From positions 62,001-126,000 of the forward strand of contig DVFL01000019.1 in the NCBI GenBank assembly GCA_018713255.1: a stretch of DNA of 64,000 nt. The letters run 5' to 3'. The position numbers and the translations under genes were made by a program. The stretch's first letter is position 1. Each line of letters starts with the position of its first letter. Positions 45,303-54,589 of this stretch are shown one piece after another. This DNA is from Candidatus Cottocaccamicrobium excrementipullorum (GTDB taxonomy: Bacteria; Bacillota; Clostridia; Lachnospirales; Lachnospiraceae). The notes beneath the pieces were generated by a model. It searched no databases. It saw only the letters and a list, made by a program, of their open reading frames with translations, and was not told where the DNA came from.

Positions 45303-45743
45303 CTATCGTTTAAAAATCCACAGTTTGCTGAACACATAATTCACCACAAGGTTCACCGCGGAAACCACCGCCTTGGCCAGATAAAGTCCCGCCTCAAACC
45401 CTCCCAAGTAAAAGGTTCCCCAGCTAAGCGTATCTACCAGAACGATCATCAAAATCATGGTGAGAATGCCTGAAAATGCCCGGGCCGCAAAAAACGACCA
45501 CCATTCTTTCCATAAATAGGCCGGCTGAAACTGATAATTTCGAAAAACTACCAGCTTATTTGATACATAGGCAAAGACCACCGCCCCAAACCAGGAAATG
45601 GCAGTGGAGATCCGGTAATCCATCTGAACCCCTTCGTTCAGCAAACCAAACACGCCCCAGTCTACCAAGGTCGTCAATACTCCGCAGATAAAATAACTGA
45701 CGGTCTCATAATTTACACATTTTTCCCATATTCTGCGAATCAT
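45303..45743 (-). CDS. GtrA family membrane protein
   Basis: 146-residue four-helix membrane protein of the GtrA/GtcA family, thought to flip polyprenyl-phosphate-linked sugars. Motifs FICGVLTTLVDWGVFGLL (helix 1), AISWFGAVVFAYVSNKLVVFR (helix 2), GILTMILMIVLVD (helix 3) and AVNLVVNYVFSKLWIFK (helix 4). AAGGAG precedes the ATG. It is directly upstream of the YfhO gene, its functional partner in known surface glycosylation systems. Confidence 0.92.
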   Translation of the reverse strand: MIRRIWEKCVNYETVSYFICGVLTTLVDWGVFGLLNEGVQMDYRISTAISWFGAVVFAYVSNKLVVFRNYQFQPAYLWKEWWSFFAARAFSGILTMILMIVLVDTLSWGTFYLGGFEAGLYLAKAVVSAVNLVVNYVFSKLWIFKR

Positions 45744-45805
45744 GAATCTTCTCCTTCATGCAAGTAGTTTTATTGTAGTATAGACCCCTTTAAAAGTAAA
45801 GCAGT

Positions 45806-46822
45806 TTAAGCAGAGGGCTGTTTGTCCAAAAGTTCTTCAGCTCCTTGTGAATAATGAATTTCATAATCATCCGTAACAAAATACGCATATACCCCCTCCA
45901 TGGACTCTGCCAACTCCATCCCCTTTTCCAAGCCAAGAGAAAAACAGGAGGTGCTTAACGCATCTCCGTCCACAGAACGCGGAGAAACGATGGTTACGGA
46001 CAATAATCCGTTCTCATAAGGATATCCGCTGTGAGGATTTAAAATATGATGATAATTTACCCCATCAATCACAAAATGTCTTTCATACACCCCAGAGGTC
46101 ACTACCGAAAGATCATTAATCTCCAACGCCGCAATGGTTTCATTCCGATCCTCGAAGGGCATCTGCAGCCCGATTCTAAAAGGTGTTCCATCCGGCCGTT
46201 CTCCCAGGCAGAGCACATTGCCTCCAAGATTCAAAACGGCGCTCTCCACCCCATGCTCCTGCAGATAATCCTTCATCCGGTCTGCAATATATCCCTTGGC
46301 AATGGCTCCCAGGTCAATAGAAACATCCGGCGACAACAATACAATCTCATTTCCCTCTACCTGTACCTTCCGATAATCCACCTTGTTTGCCGCTTGACGG
46401 ATGGCTTCCGGATCAGGCAGGACCGGATCTTCGCTGGTAAAATCCCAGAGAGAGGACAACGGTTCAATGGTAATATCAAAGGCTCCATCTGTCAAATCCC
46501 CAAAATAAAGGCCTTCTCCAATCAGCTTTGCCGTTTCTTCCGATACCTGAACCCGTTCTGTTCCCGGGGTTCTGTGATTAATTTGGTAGATTTCGCTGCC
46601 TGGAATGGTGGCGCTCAGCAGATTTTCATAATCCCGGCACAGATCCAGGCAATCCTCCAAAAGACTCTCATCCTGGCTGTCATAAATGGTTACTGTCACA
46701 AAAGTATTTAACAGAAATTCCGACCGGCTGATGGGCTCCTGTTCCTGTCTCCGGCCGCAGCCTCCCAACAAGAGAACGCTCAGACATAATCCCGTTAATG
46801 CCCTGATCCTGCCATTGTTCAT
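45806..46822 (-). CDS. apbE: ApbE family FAD:protein FMN transferase (lipoprotein)
   Basis: Mg-dependent flavin transferase that attaches FMN to Thr in membrane flavoproteins such as RnfG/NqrC. Lipoprotein signal: basic start and LCLSVLLLGGC (lipid Cys about residue 22). SIDLGAIAKGYIADRM, VLNLGGNVLCLG, YHHILNPHSGYP and SVDGDALSTSCFSLG are ApbE motifs. The 338 residues are typical. It follows the MATE gene by 34 bases. Its target flavoprotein is not in the window. Confidence 0.92.
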   Translation of the reverse strand: MNNGRIRALTGLCLSVLLLGGCGRRQEQEPISRSEFLLNTFVTVTIYDSQDESLLEDCLDLCRDYENLLSATIPGSEIYQINHRTPGTERVQVSEETAKLIGEGLYFGDLTDGAFDITIEPLSSLWDFTSEDPVLPDPEAIRQAANKVDYRKVQVEGNEIVLLSPDVSIDLGAIAKGYIADRMKDYLQEHGVESAVLNLGGNVLCLGERPDGTPFRIGLQMPFEDRNETIAALEINDLSVVTSGVYERHFVIDGVNYHHILNPHSGYPYENGLLSVTIVSPRSVDGDALSTSCFSLGLEKGMELAESMEGVYAYFVTDDYEIHYSQGAEELLDKQPSA

Positions 46823-46856
46823 TCCATTTTTCTCCTCTCTCTTCGCCTTAAAAATT

Positions 46857-48206
46857 CTAAACCGCCCCCCTCAGTTTTTTCCCAACAACAAACCGCATAG
46901 TATACCAATACGCCCCGAAAAGGAAAAGCCCCGCAGTAAGCCACGCCGCGGCATCGCAGAGACATACCCCTACATAGCTGTTAAACCGAACCGCTGCAAT
47001 CGCCACAATCAGCCGGCTTACCAACTCCACAACCCCGCCCATCATGGGCAGGAAGCCAAAACCGCTGCCCTGGAGCACATTTCGATAAATAAAAATCAAT
47101 CCCAGAGGAATGAAGAAAATCACGCAAATGTTAATATACGTTTGGGCATAGCCCATAATCTGCTCTAAATCATCTGCAATAAACAGCCGTACGCCCAATG
47201 GGGTAATCCACACCAGAAGGATTCCCCCTATCACTGCATAAATACTGCTCATCACCACGGCAGCTCTCACCCCCTGGCGGATTCTGCCCCAATCTCCTTT
47301 TCCGCTGTTCTGCCCGGCATAAGGCGCCAGAGCCTGTCCCATCGCCACCAAAGGCTGAGAAGCAATCGTCTGCAGCTTTCCTGCCGCAGTATAGGCCGCT
47401 ACCGCCGTAGAACCAAAAAGATTAAGAGCCGACTGCATAATAATGGTTCCCACTGCCGTAATGGAAAACTGCAGCGCCATGGGAATGCCGATCAAGATCT
47501 GGTTCCGGCTGTCTCCAGGATGGAGCCTCCAGTGCTCCCGCTCCGGATGAAGAAGGGGAACGGCTTTTGCAATGTAAAGCAGGCACAGCAGACCGGAAAG
47601 CCCTTGAGAAACCACCGTGGCCCAGGCTGCGCCCTCTACTCCCATCTGAAAGCAGATCACAAAAACCAAATCCAGAACTACGTTGCATCCAGCAGAAAGA
47701 GCCAGAAAATACAGCGGTACCCGGCTGTTTCCCACGCTGCGCAGAAAACTGGCTAAAAGATTGTATAAAGTATTCGCCCAAAGGCCCACACAAATGATCC
47801 AGATATAACGGTAAGCATCCTCAAAAATATCTTCAGGGGTGTTCATCAACCTTAACAGTCCCCTCATTCCCAAAGTACTGATCACGGTAAGGACTGCAGT
47901 GATGATTACTGACAAAATCGCACCGTTTCCAACACTGCGCTTCATCCCCTTAATATCCCCCGCCCCAAAACGCTGGGAAGTAAGAACCGTAAACCCAGAA
48001 GTCATTCCCGTCATAAACCCGATGATTAAAAACATAATCGTGCTGGTAGCGCCTACTGCCGCCAGAGCACGGCTGCCTACAAAACGTCCTACCACCACAG
48101 CATCTACCATATTATAAAACTGCTGAAGAATATTTCCTGCCACAATGGGCAGCACAAAGCGAAAAATCAGGCCGGCTGGCCGGCCCTTCGTCATATCCAG
48201 TTCCAT
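46857..48206 (-). CDS. MATE family efflux transporter
   Basis: Multidrug and toxin extrusion-type cation antiporter with twelve membrane helices in 449 residues. MTKGRPAGLIFRFVLPIVAGNILQQFYNMVDAVVVGRFVG-type N-terminal helix 1 (read in pieces), then a repeat half beginning near residue 235 (IGIPMALQFSITAVGTIIMQSALN). The first helix carries the NxxDxxxVGR-like motif NMVDAVVVGRF. The substrate is unknown. It sits between the Lrp-type regulator (38 bases upstream) and apbE, forming an apparent three-gene operon. Confidence 0.92.
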   Translation of the reverse strand: MELDMTKGRPAGLIFRFVLPIVAGNILQQFYNMVDAVVVGRFVGSRALAAVGATSTIMFLIIGFMTGMTSGFTVLTSQRFGAGDIKGMKRSVGNGAILSVIITAVLTVISTLGMRGLLRLMNTPEDIFEDAYRYIWIICVGLWANTLYNLLASFLRSVGNSRVPLYFLALSAGCNVVLDLVFVICFQMGVEGAAWATVVSQGLSGLLCLLYIAKAVPLLHPEREHWRLHPGDSRNQILIGIPMALQFSITAVGTIIMQSALNLFGSTAVAAYTAAGKLQTIASQPLVAMGQALAPYAGQNSGKGDWGRIRQGVRAAVVMSSIYAVIGGILLVWITPLGVRLFIADDLEQIMGYAQTYINICVIFFIPLGLIFIYRNVLQGSGFGFLPMMGGVVELVSRLIVAIAAVRFNSYVGVCLCDAAAWLTAGLFLFGAYWYTMRFVVGKKLRGAV

Positions 48207-48244
48207 GGTTTTTGTCTCCTGTGTTGTCCAATATTCTTAACCTT

Positions 48245-48724
48245 TTATTCCTCTTCCCGTTCAATATCCCACTTTACCTGCGGCAGAAGCGCCGAATACG
48301 TATTTTTAACCTCCCGCAGCACATACCGGGTTCTGGTATTCCACACGCCGGGGATTTCTTTAATCCTGCGATACACGGCTTCCAGCTCCTCTGAATCCCT
48401 GCAGGTTAACTGAAGAGAAAAATCAAACTCCCCTGTAACGCAGCAGCAGGATACCACATTAGGATTGGCACAAATCTCCTGGATAAACTTCTCCTGATAC
48501 TTAGGATGCTCCAGGCTCACCTCCATATGAGCCATTACATTCTGCCCCATTGCCTTGTCGCCAATAATAATCGTATATTGTTCAATCACGCCGCTTTCTT
48601 CAAGTTTTTTAATCCGGTCAAGGACAGCTGAGACTGACAAATGAATTTCCTTGCTGATTGTTGACGCTGTCTCCCGTCCATTCTTCCGAAGCAGCCCCAA
48701 AATCTGGTAATCCAGATGATCCAT
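48245..48724 (-). CDS. Lrp/AsnC family transcriptional regulator
   Basis: 159-residue feast/famine regulator. N-terminal HTH with DHLDYQILGLLRKNGRETASTISKE and LSVSAVLDRIKKLEESGVI, and a C-terminal RAM (AsnC ligand) domain from about residue 65. The start at 48724 has GGAGG six bases upstream; the ATG at 48742 is an alternative. It is the first gene before MATE and apbE, so autoregulation and control of export are plausible. It has an unusual CCC run in NVVSCCCVTG. Confidence 0.9.
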   Translation of the reverse strand: MDHLDYQILGLLRKNGRETASTISKEIHLSVSAVLDRIKKLEESGVIEQYTIIIGDKAMGQNVMAHMEVSLEHPKYQEKFIQEICANPNVVSCCCVTGEFDFSLQLTCRDSEELEAVYRRIKEIPGVWNTRTRYVLREVKNTYSALLPQVKWDIEREEE

Positions 48725-48783
48725 ACCTTTCCTCCACTCCATACATTATGCAAAATTATTCACTGAAAACAGTTACACCGCTT

Positions 48784-48811
48784 ATTTTAACATTTCTTTA
48801 TAAAAATACAA
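48784..48811 (-). promoter_or_regulatory. Promoter of the Lrp-MATE-apbE unit
   Basis: TTGTAT (complement of 48806-48811), a 16-base spacer and TAAAAT (complement of 48784-48789), with a TG-extended -10 (TGTTAAAAT). Confidence 0.45.
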
Positions 48812-48873
48812 GCAGGGAATATGTTCTCTTTTCTTAATTCTGAAAATGTTTTTTCCCTTTCCTGCCGTTAACG

Positions 48874-48914
48874 AAAAAAAGACAGCTGCAAAAAACCTGC
48901 AGCCGTCTTTTTTT
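48874..48914 (-). terminator. Intrinsic terminator of cassette 1
   Basis: GAC-GGCTGCA with TGCAGC-TGTC type stem (one mismatch) around a short loop, with T-runs on both sides. It follows the UxuA-like gene at 48927. Confidence 0.85.
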
Positions 48915-48926
48915 GAATATTCGGTT

Positions 48927-49907
48927 TTAACGGTTTACTTCCGCCTTTGCACAATTTAACAGCGCCTTCATGTAGCCCGTAGAATATGCCCATGCAGCAT
49001 CGCTGCCGCCGCAGCTTTCTACCCATACAGGAACGTGATCTACATGCATAACTCCATCATAATCATTTTCCACAAAAGCTTTCATTACCTGATACATATC
49101 CATATAGCCATCCTCCAGAAGAGTTTCTTCAAAATTCGGAAGAGGACTGCTTACATTGCGGAAGTGTACGCAGAATACTTTTTTATTGCCCACAAAGTAA
49201 CGGATATCATCCAAAATGTTTCCAAAATTCTTTCCGCCTTCCAGCCAGCAGCCTACGCACATTTTCATGCCCAGGTATGGACTGTTTCCAGAAAGCTCGA
49301 ATGCTTTTTTATAGCATTCAGCGGAAGTAATCAGATTAGAAATGCCAACCAGACAATCCACCGGCGGGTCGTTTGGATGAAGAGCAATCTTAAAATCCAG
49401 TTCCTCACACACCGGAAGCACCCGGTCCAGGAAATACTTGAAGTTCTCCCAAATTTCTTCCTGCGTATACAGTCTTCCATGAGTATATGGCCGGCTCTTA
49501 ATCTCTTCCAGATCCACAATCCTTCCGATTGCTCCTCTTGTATACTTTCCCACCGCAAACTTGGTGGTCAGCACCTGATTCGGCTCCCATGTTGCATAGC
49601 CGATTTTAATTCCAGCCTTGGCTAAAATCCGGTTAAAGTCATTGTACCGTTCAATGGCTTCATCTCGTCCAGGAAGTCCCAGGTGAATTTTATCGCATTT
49701 ATAAATGTTGGTATTCCCAGCATCTGTAATCGTAAGTCCGGCTTTTCTTACTCGTTCCGTAAACTTCATTACAGAATCATAATTTGAATCTTCATCTTTA
49801 AAGATCACGTATACATAATCAACGCCCATCTGCTTGATAAACAGCAGCTGCTCATCCGTATAATCTGATCCTACCTTTGACTGTACTTTAATTTTGTCTC
49901 CAAGCAT
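48927..49907 (-). CDS. UxuA-like TIM-barrel protein, cassette 1
   Basis: 326-residue sugar-acid dehydratase/isomerase-like TIM barrel. It shares the metal-site pattern of mannonate dehydratase UxuA: H177 in ALHPNDPP, C217 in GMKMCVGCW, H248 in VHFRN and D290-H291 in HVDHVP. It lacks the long N-terminus with the RWFG motif of true UxuA, is some 40-70 residues shorter, and its C-terminal segment ends YSTGYMKALL where UxuA usually has an Arg-containing GRL.GL motif. Function is therefore likely dehydration or epimerisation of an acidic sugar, substrate unknown. It is last in cassette 1, 21 bases after the binding-protein gene. The paralogue at 60712 is about three-quarters identical by eye. Confidence 0.78.
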   Translation of the reverse strand: MLGDKIKVQSKVGSDYTDEQLLFIKQMGVDYVYVIFKDEDSNYDSVMKFTERVRKAGLTITDAGNTNIYKCDKIHLGLPGRDEAIERYNDFNRILAKAGIKIGYATWEPNQVLTTKFAVGKYTRGAIGRIVDLEEIKSRPYTHGRLYTQEEIWENFKYFLDRVLPVCEELDFKIALHPNDPPVDCLVGISNLITSAECYKKAFELSGNSPYLGMKMCVGCWLEGGKNFGNILDDIRYFVGNKKVFCVHFRNVSSPLPNFEETLLEDGYMDMYQVMKAFVENDYDGVMHVDHVPVWVESCGGSDAAWAYSTGYMKALLNCAKAEVNR

Positions 49908-49928
49908 TATCCTAGTCCCCCGTTATTA

Positions 49929-51554
49929 TTATTCTACGATCTTAATGTCCTCAGGCGTCCAGAGAACGGATGATGTCTGATAAATTCCAGAATCGGCTAC
50001 CTTATCATTGGAGAAGCAGGTAGAGAAGGTTGCAGCCATGGGAAGAATCAGGCAATAATCGCTGGTCAGCATTCTGGAAGCTTCCTTTAACAGAGCTTTC
50101 TTCTCGTCCAGATCTGTTGCTGCTCTTGCGCCAAACAGAGCCTCTTCATAATCTGCCGGATGATCCATCATATTCAGATAGTTTACACCTTCTGTTGAAT
50201 ACAGACGGATATAGTTGTTGGTAAAGTCAAGCTTGGAAGCACCCTGCCCAGTAATAATACCGCCGTCATAAGTGCCTTCTGCCTTCTCTGCGTTAAATGC
50301 AGAATCTTCCATTACATTGATCTCTGCGTTAATTCCGATTTCTGCTAAAGATGCCTGAAGCAGAACTGCAATATTGTTATTCGAAGAAATGGTGGAAATC
50401 GTGGTATCAAATCCATCTGGATATCCAGCTTCTGCTAAAAGCTCCTTAGCCAGTTCTACGTCATAAGCAGGAAGCTCCACAGAGTCATCATAAGACCAAG
50501 CGCCGGGAACGCCAAACTGACTGATCTTAATTCCCAGGTTTCCAGTTAAGGAATAAACATAGCCGTCCCAGTCAATCGCATGAGATACCGCCTGACGTAC
50601 CTTCAAATCATGGAAAGGAGAATCCTCTACCCCAGACGCAAACATAATATATTTAATTGCGCCTAAATCAGGAGCCTGAGCAGCAATATTTTCAAATCCT
50701 GCGCTCATCAGAGTCTGGGTCAAGGTTGCATCATTAGTGGAAAGCAAATCAATCTCTCCATTCATAAATGCTGCCTGCTGAGTGGTGATATCTGTCATAA
50801 ATACAATATTTAACTCATCCAGATAAGGCTTTCCTTCGATCCAGTAATTGGGGTTCTTCTTATAGGAAATATGGTCCTCTTTTACATACTCGGTCATAAT
50901 GTATGGACCAGTTCCCACTGCATTGATAGCGGCCCAATCTTCGCCGTTTTCTTCAAAGGCATTGGGGCAGTAAATATAAACCTCAGATAATACGGTTTCC
51001 CAGTTGTTTGCCCATTCATCGTAATGAACCACTACTGTATAGTCATCGGTCTTCTCATAAGAGGTAGGAGAACCGATCTCAGATGCCTTGCCGCCTTCTG
51101 TCATTTTATCGAAATTCCAGATCACTGCATCTGCGTTAAAATCGCTGCCATCGCTGAACTGAATTCCTTCTTTTAATTTAATGGTTACCGTCAGATTTTC
51201 CTGATCCACCGTAAAGCTGTCTGCCAGCCATCCAGAAATATTTCCTTCAATATCCTGTCTTCCCAAAGACTCAATGGCCGGTGCAACAAAGAAACGATCG
51301 CCGGTGGATGAGGAGAAAGGCAGGAAACAAGTGGTAAAGGTATCTGGATAACAAATCGTTACGCTTCCTCCAGAAGCAGGCTCGCTGCTTTCTGCTGCGC
51401 TCTCACCGCCTGCAGCTTCTGATGTTTCACCTGCAGCCTCTGATGCCGCTGTGGTGTTGGTAGATGAAGAACCGCCAGAGCATCCTACTGTGCTCATCAC
51501 CATGGTTGCTGCCAGGAAAAATCCGGCTGCTTGTCTTAATTTTCTCTTAAACAT
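49929..51554 (-). CDS. ABC transporter substrate-binding lipoprotein (SBP family 5), cassette 1
   Basis: 541-residue family-5 extracellular solute-binding protein. Lipoprotein signal MFKRKLRQAAGFFLAATMVM with Cys about residue 25 (STVGCSGG), a Ser/Ala/Glu-rich linker, then the SBP5 fold: FTVDQENLTVTIKLKEGIQFSDGS, AINAVGTGPYIMTEY and VRQAVSHAIDWDGYVYSL. The ATG at 51554 has AAGGAGG upstream; the frame to 51623 adds an unsupported segment. Family-5 proteins bind peptides, nickel or oligosaccharides. The neighbouring UxuA-like gene favours a sugar ligand (inference). Confidence 0.92.
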   Translation of the reverse strand: MFKRKLRQAAGFFLAATMVMSTVGCSGGSSSTNTTAASEAAGETSEAAGGESAAESSEPASGGSVTICYPDTFTTCFLPFSSSTGDRFFVAPAIESLGRQDIEGNISGWLADSFTVDQENLTVTIKLKEGIQFSDGSDFNADAVIWNFDKMTEGGKASEIGSPTSYEKTDDYTVVVHYDEWANNWETVLSEVYIYCPNAFEENGEDWAAINAVGTGPYIMTEYVKEDHISYKKNPNYWIEGKPYLDELNIVFMTDITTQQAAFMNGEIDLLSTNDATLTQTLMSAGFENIAAQAPDLGAIKYIMFASGVEDSPFHDLKVRQAVSHAIDWDGYVYSLTGNLGIKISQFGVPGAWSYDDSVELPAYDVELAKELLAEAGYPDGFDTTISTISSNNNIAVLLQASLAEIGINAEINVMEDSAFNAEKAEGTYDGGIITGQGASKLDFTNNYIRLYSTEGVNYLNMMDHPADYEEALFGARAATDLDEKKALLKEASRMLTSDYCLILPMAATFSTCFSNDKVADSGIYQTSSVLWTPEDIKIVE

Positions 51555-51657
51555 AATACCCTCCTTATTAAATTTTTGCTGCTTGTTTTGAACATTACTT
51601 TGCGGCAGTTCTGGACGGCGCATTTTTTTGCCAGCCGTCTAGAACTGTCACGCCTCG

Positions 51658-53682
51658 TTATTGATATAAGAAGCAGGCTACCTGATGCCCGTTTCCTTTA
51701 TCCAACAATTTCGGAACCTCCTGGCGGCATCTGTCCGTTGCCTTGGAGCACCGGTCATGGAAAGGACAGCCCTTCGGACGGTTTAAAATACTTGGAACCT
51801 CTCCTGCAATGGGCACTGCGGCTTTTCCCTCCTCCACATCGGGATCTGCCTCCGGCACTGCCGCAAGAAGTGCTTCCGTATACGGGTGCATCGGATTGGC
51901 ATAAAGCTCATGTGCATCTGCAATTTCCACAATTCGTCCAAGATACATCACCAGCACTCTGTCGCTGATATGTTTAACCACCGCCAGGTCATGAGCGATA
52001 AACAAATAACTTACTCCAAGCTTTGCCTGCAATTCCTCCAAAAGATTGATAATCTGCGCCTGAATCGACACATCCAAAGCAGAAATGGGCTCATCACAGA
52101 TAATCACATCTGGATCCGAAGAAAGGGCTCTGGCGATCCCCAGCCTCTGCCGCTGTCCGCCGGAAAATTCATGAGGAACTCTGTCCTTAAGTCCGGGATC
52201 AAGGCCAACTAACGTAAATAGCTGATCTACTCTCTGCTCCAATTCGGCCCGGCTCTTGCAGGATTTATTAATAATCAGGGACTCCGCCACAATAGAGCCT
52301 GCTGTCTGCCGAGGATCTAATGAAGAAAATGGGTCCTGGAAAATCATGGCGATCTTCCTTCGATAAGGCTGAAGTTCCTTATCCTTCATTTTGGCAATAT
52401 CTACGCCAGAGAATTTAATTTCTCCTTCTTCTGGCTTGTACACCCTCATAATACATCTGGCCATGGTGGTCTTTCCGCAGCCAGACTCTCCTACAATCCC
52501 CAGGGTTTCTCCTTTTCGCAGATTAAAGGTAATCTCTTCAATGGCCTTTACTTCTCCTACCTTCCGCTTCATGATACCTTTCAGAACCGGGAAATATTTG
52601 CGGACATTAACCACTTCCAACACATTTTCTTTTCCAATCTGCTTTTTAGGGGCGGCCTTTTTAGGAGCATTCTGAATCTCGATCTCCTTCTGCTGCAGCT
52701 CCTCTTTGCTCAGCCAGCAGGCGGAATAATGATTCTTTTCTACTTCCACAAGGTCAGGCTTCTTTTTCTGACAGCATTCTGGCTTGTGATATTCACACCG
52801 GTCATAGAAAGGACAATAATCTGGACGAAGAGCTGGGTTCGGCGGAAGGCCCTCAATGGGGATCAGAATTCTATCCTTGGGATCATCCAGTCTTGGAATA
52901 GCCCGCAGAAGGCTTCTGGTATAAGGATGTTCTGACTTTTTGAAAATGTCTCTGGTTCCTGCGGTTTCCACCACGCTTCCAGAATACATCACATAGATTC
53001 TCTCTGCAAATCTGGCCACAATTCCCAGATTGTGGGTAACCAGGATTACCGCCGTGTTGGTTTCCTTGGCGATGGTTCTAATCATCTCCAGAAGCTGTGC
53101 CTGGGTTGTTACATCCAATGCTGTAGTAGCCTCGTCTGCAATCAGGATATCCGGCTTCGCGGACATAGCCATGGCAATCATGATTCTCTGGCGCATGCCG
53201 CCGGAAAATTGCTGGGGATAATAATCAAACCGCTGTTCCGCATCGGGAATCTTCACCATTTTTAACATTTCAATGGTGCGTGCTTTCGCTTCTTCCCTGT
53301 TCATATTCAGGTGCTTCATGATATTTTCCTGAATCTGGAATCCGATGGTTAATACCGGATTTAGGGAAGTCATGGGCTCCTGGAAGATCATGCCGATCCG
53401 CCCGCCCCGCACTGAACGCATTTTTTCACTGTTTGTATCATATTCCAGAAGATTTTTTTCTTCTCCATCCAAATAAACTGTACCAGATTCAACAAAACCA
53501 GGTGCGCTTACTAACTGCAGCACGCTCATCATGGTAACGGATTTTCCGCTTCCGGACTCTCCTACCACACCTACAATCTCTCCCCGATCAAGATGAAAGG
53601 AAACCCCGTCAACCGCCCGGACCTTTTTTCCCTCCATCATAAAGCAGGTATGGATATCTTTTACTTCTAATAAATGTTTCAT
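51658..53682 (-). CDS. Fused double ABC ATPase (DppD-DppF type), cassette 1
   Basis: 674-residue protein with two nucleotide-binding domains. NBD1: Walker A GESGSGKS at 41-48, signature FSGGMRQR about 159-166, Walker B LIADEATTALD. NBD2: Walker A GESGCGKT at 398-405, signature FSGGQRQR, Walker [11 protein letters not shown]. Each NBD ends in an oligopeptide-ABC C-terminal extension with a Cys cluster (C290-x5-C296 and following; GCPFHDRC near the end). In Dpp/Opp systems these are usually two proteins. The ATG at 53682 overlaps the dppC-like stop by four bases, with GAGAGG six bases upstream. Confidence 0.93.
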   Translation of the reverse strand: MKHLLEVKDIHTCFMMEGKKVRAVDGVSFHLDRGEIVGVVGESGSGKSVTMMSVLQLVSAPGFVESGTVYLDGEEKNLLEYDTNSEKMRSVRGGRIGMIFQEPMTSLNPVLTIGFQIQENIMKHLNMNREEAKARTIEMLKMVKIPDAEQRFDYYPQQFSGGMRQRIMIAMAMSAKPDILIADEATTALDVTTQAQLLEMIRTIAKETNTAVILVTHNLGIVARFAERIYVMYSGSVVETAGTRDIFKKSEHPYTRSLLRAIPRLDDPKDRILIPIEGLPPNPALRPDYCPFYDRCEYHKPECCQKKKPDLVEVEKNHYSACWLSKEELQQKEIEIQNAPKKAAPKKQIGKENVLEVVNVRKYFPVLKGIMKRKVGEVKAIEEITFNLRKGETLGIVGESGCGKTTMARCIMRVYKPEEGEIKFSGVDIAKMKDKELQPYRRKIAMIFQDPFSSLDPRQTAGSIVAESLIINKSCKSRAELEQRVDQLFTLVGLDPGLKDRVPHEFSGGQRQRLGIARALSSDPDVIICDEPISALDVSIQAQIINLLEELQAKLGVSYLFIAHDLAVVKHISDRVLVMYLGRIVEIADAHELYANPMHPYTEALLAAVPEADPDVEEGKAAVPIAGEVPSILNRPKGCPFHDRCSKATDRCRQEVPKLLDKGNGHQVACFLYQ

Positions 53683-54578
53683 AATCTGCCTCTCATTCTT
53701 GGATCCAGAGCATCTCTTACGCCGTCTCCAACGGTATTTAAGAAGATAACCAGCAACGCGATACATACGCCGGGTGCCAGAGAGAAGAAGGGATTCTGCA
53801 GAAGATATACTCTTCCGTCACTTACAATGCTTCCCCAGGAAGCCGTAGGTGCACTGATTCCCAGACCTAAGAAACTTAAACCAGCTTCAGAAAGGATCGT
53901 CTGGCCTACCTGCAGAGTCATCTGTACAATAATCGGAGAAATACAGTTAGGAAGAATATGCTTAAACATCAGACGCATACTCTTATTTCCCTGTAATTTA
54001 GCCGCCATGACATAATCCGTTTCCTTTATAGAAAGCACCTGGCCTCTCATCATTCGGATATAAACTGCCATATTGGAAATTCCCAAAATAATCGACAGAT
54101 TAAGGATGCCTCCGCCAAACACAGCACAAAGAGCCATAGCCAGCACAATCTGAGGAATCGAACGAATTGCTTCACTGATACGATTAATTACATCATCCAC
54201 AATTCCACCGAAAAATCCGGCTACCATACCGAAGAAAGTACCAATAGCGCAGGCAATGCCCACCGCTAAAACGCCTACAATCAGCGATACCCTAGCGCCA
54301 TAAATAATCCGGCTTAACACATCCCTGCCAAAATTATCTGTTCCCAGGAGATACTGAGCACATGGTGGTTTCAGTGCATCCATCAATGACTGTACATTCG
54401 GATCGTAAGGAGCAAGAAAGGGAGCGAATATCGCCATCAATACGATCAAAACCAGGCCAATGGCGCTGACCAAAACCAGTTTTCGTTTAAATAATACCCG
54501 GAAGAATTTTACCGCTTTTTCCCGTCTGCTCCGGTCGGTTTCCTTCCGTTCCTGAACCACTGTATTTTGTTTTTCCAT
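53679..54578 (-). CDS. ABC transporter permease, DppC-like, cassette 1
   Basis: 299-residue inner-membrane permease. A charged cytoplasmic start (KQNTVVQERKETDRSRREK) precedes a membrane helix (LVLVSAIGLVLIVLMAIFAPFLAPY); the permease core has the EAA motif with SEAIRSIPQIVLAMALCAVFG and AAKLQGNKSMRLMFKHILPN. A short AGAGG site precedes the ATG. It lies 11 bases after the DppB-like gene. Confidence 0.93.
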   Translation of the reverse strand: MEKQNTVVQERKETDRSRREKAVKFFRVLFKRKLVLVSAIGLVLIVLMAIFAPFLAPYDPNVQSLMDALKPPCAQYLLGTDNFGRDVLSRIIYGARVSLIVGVLAVGIACAIGTFFGMVAGFFGGIVDDVINRISEAIRSIPQIVLAMALCAVFGGGILNLSIILGISNMAVYIRMMRGQVLSIKETDYVMAAKLQGNKSMRLMFKHILPNCISPIIVQMTLQVGQTILSEAGLSFLGLGISAPTASWGSIVSDGRVYLLQNPFFSLAPGVCIALLVIFLNTVGDGVRDALDPRMRGRL

Positions 54579-54589
54579 TCCACTACCTC

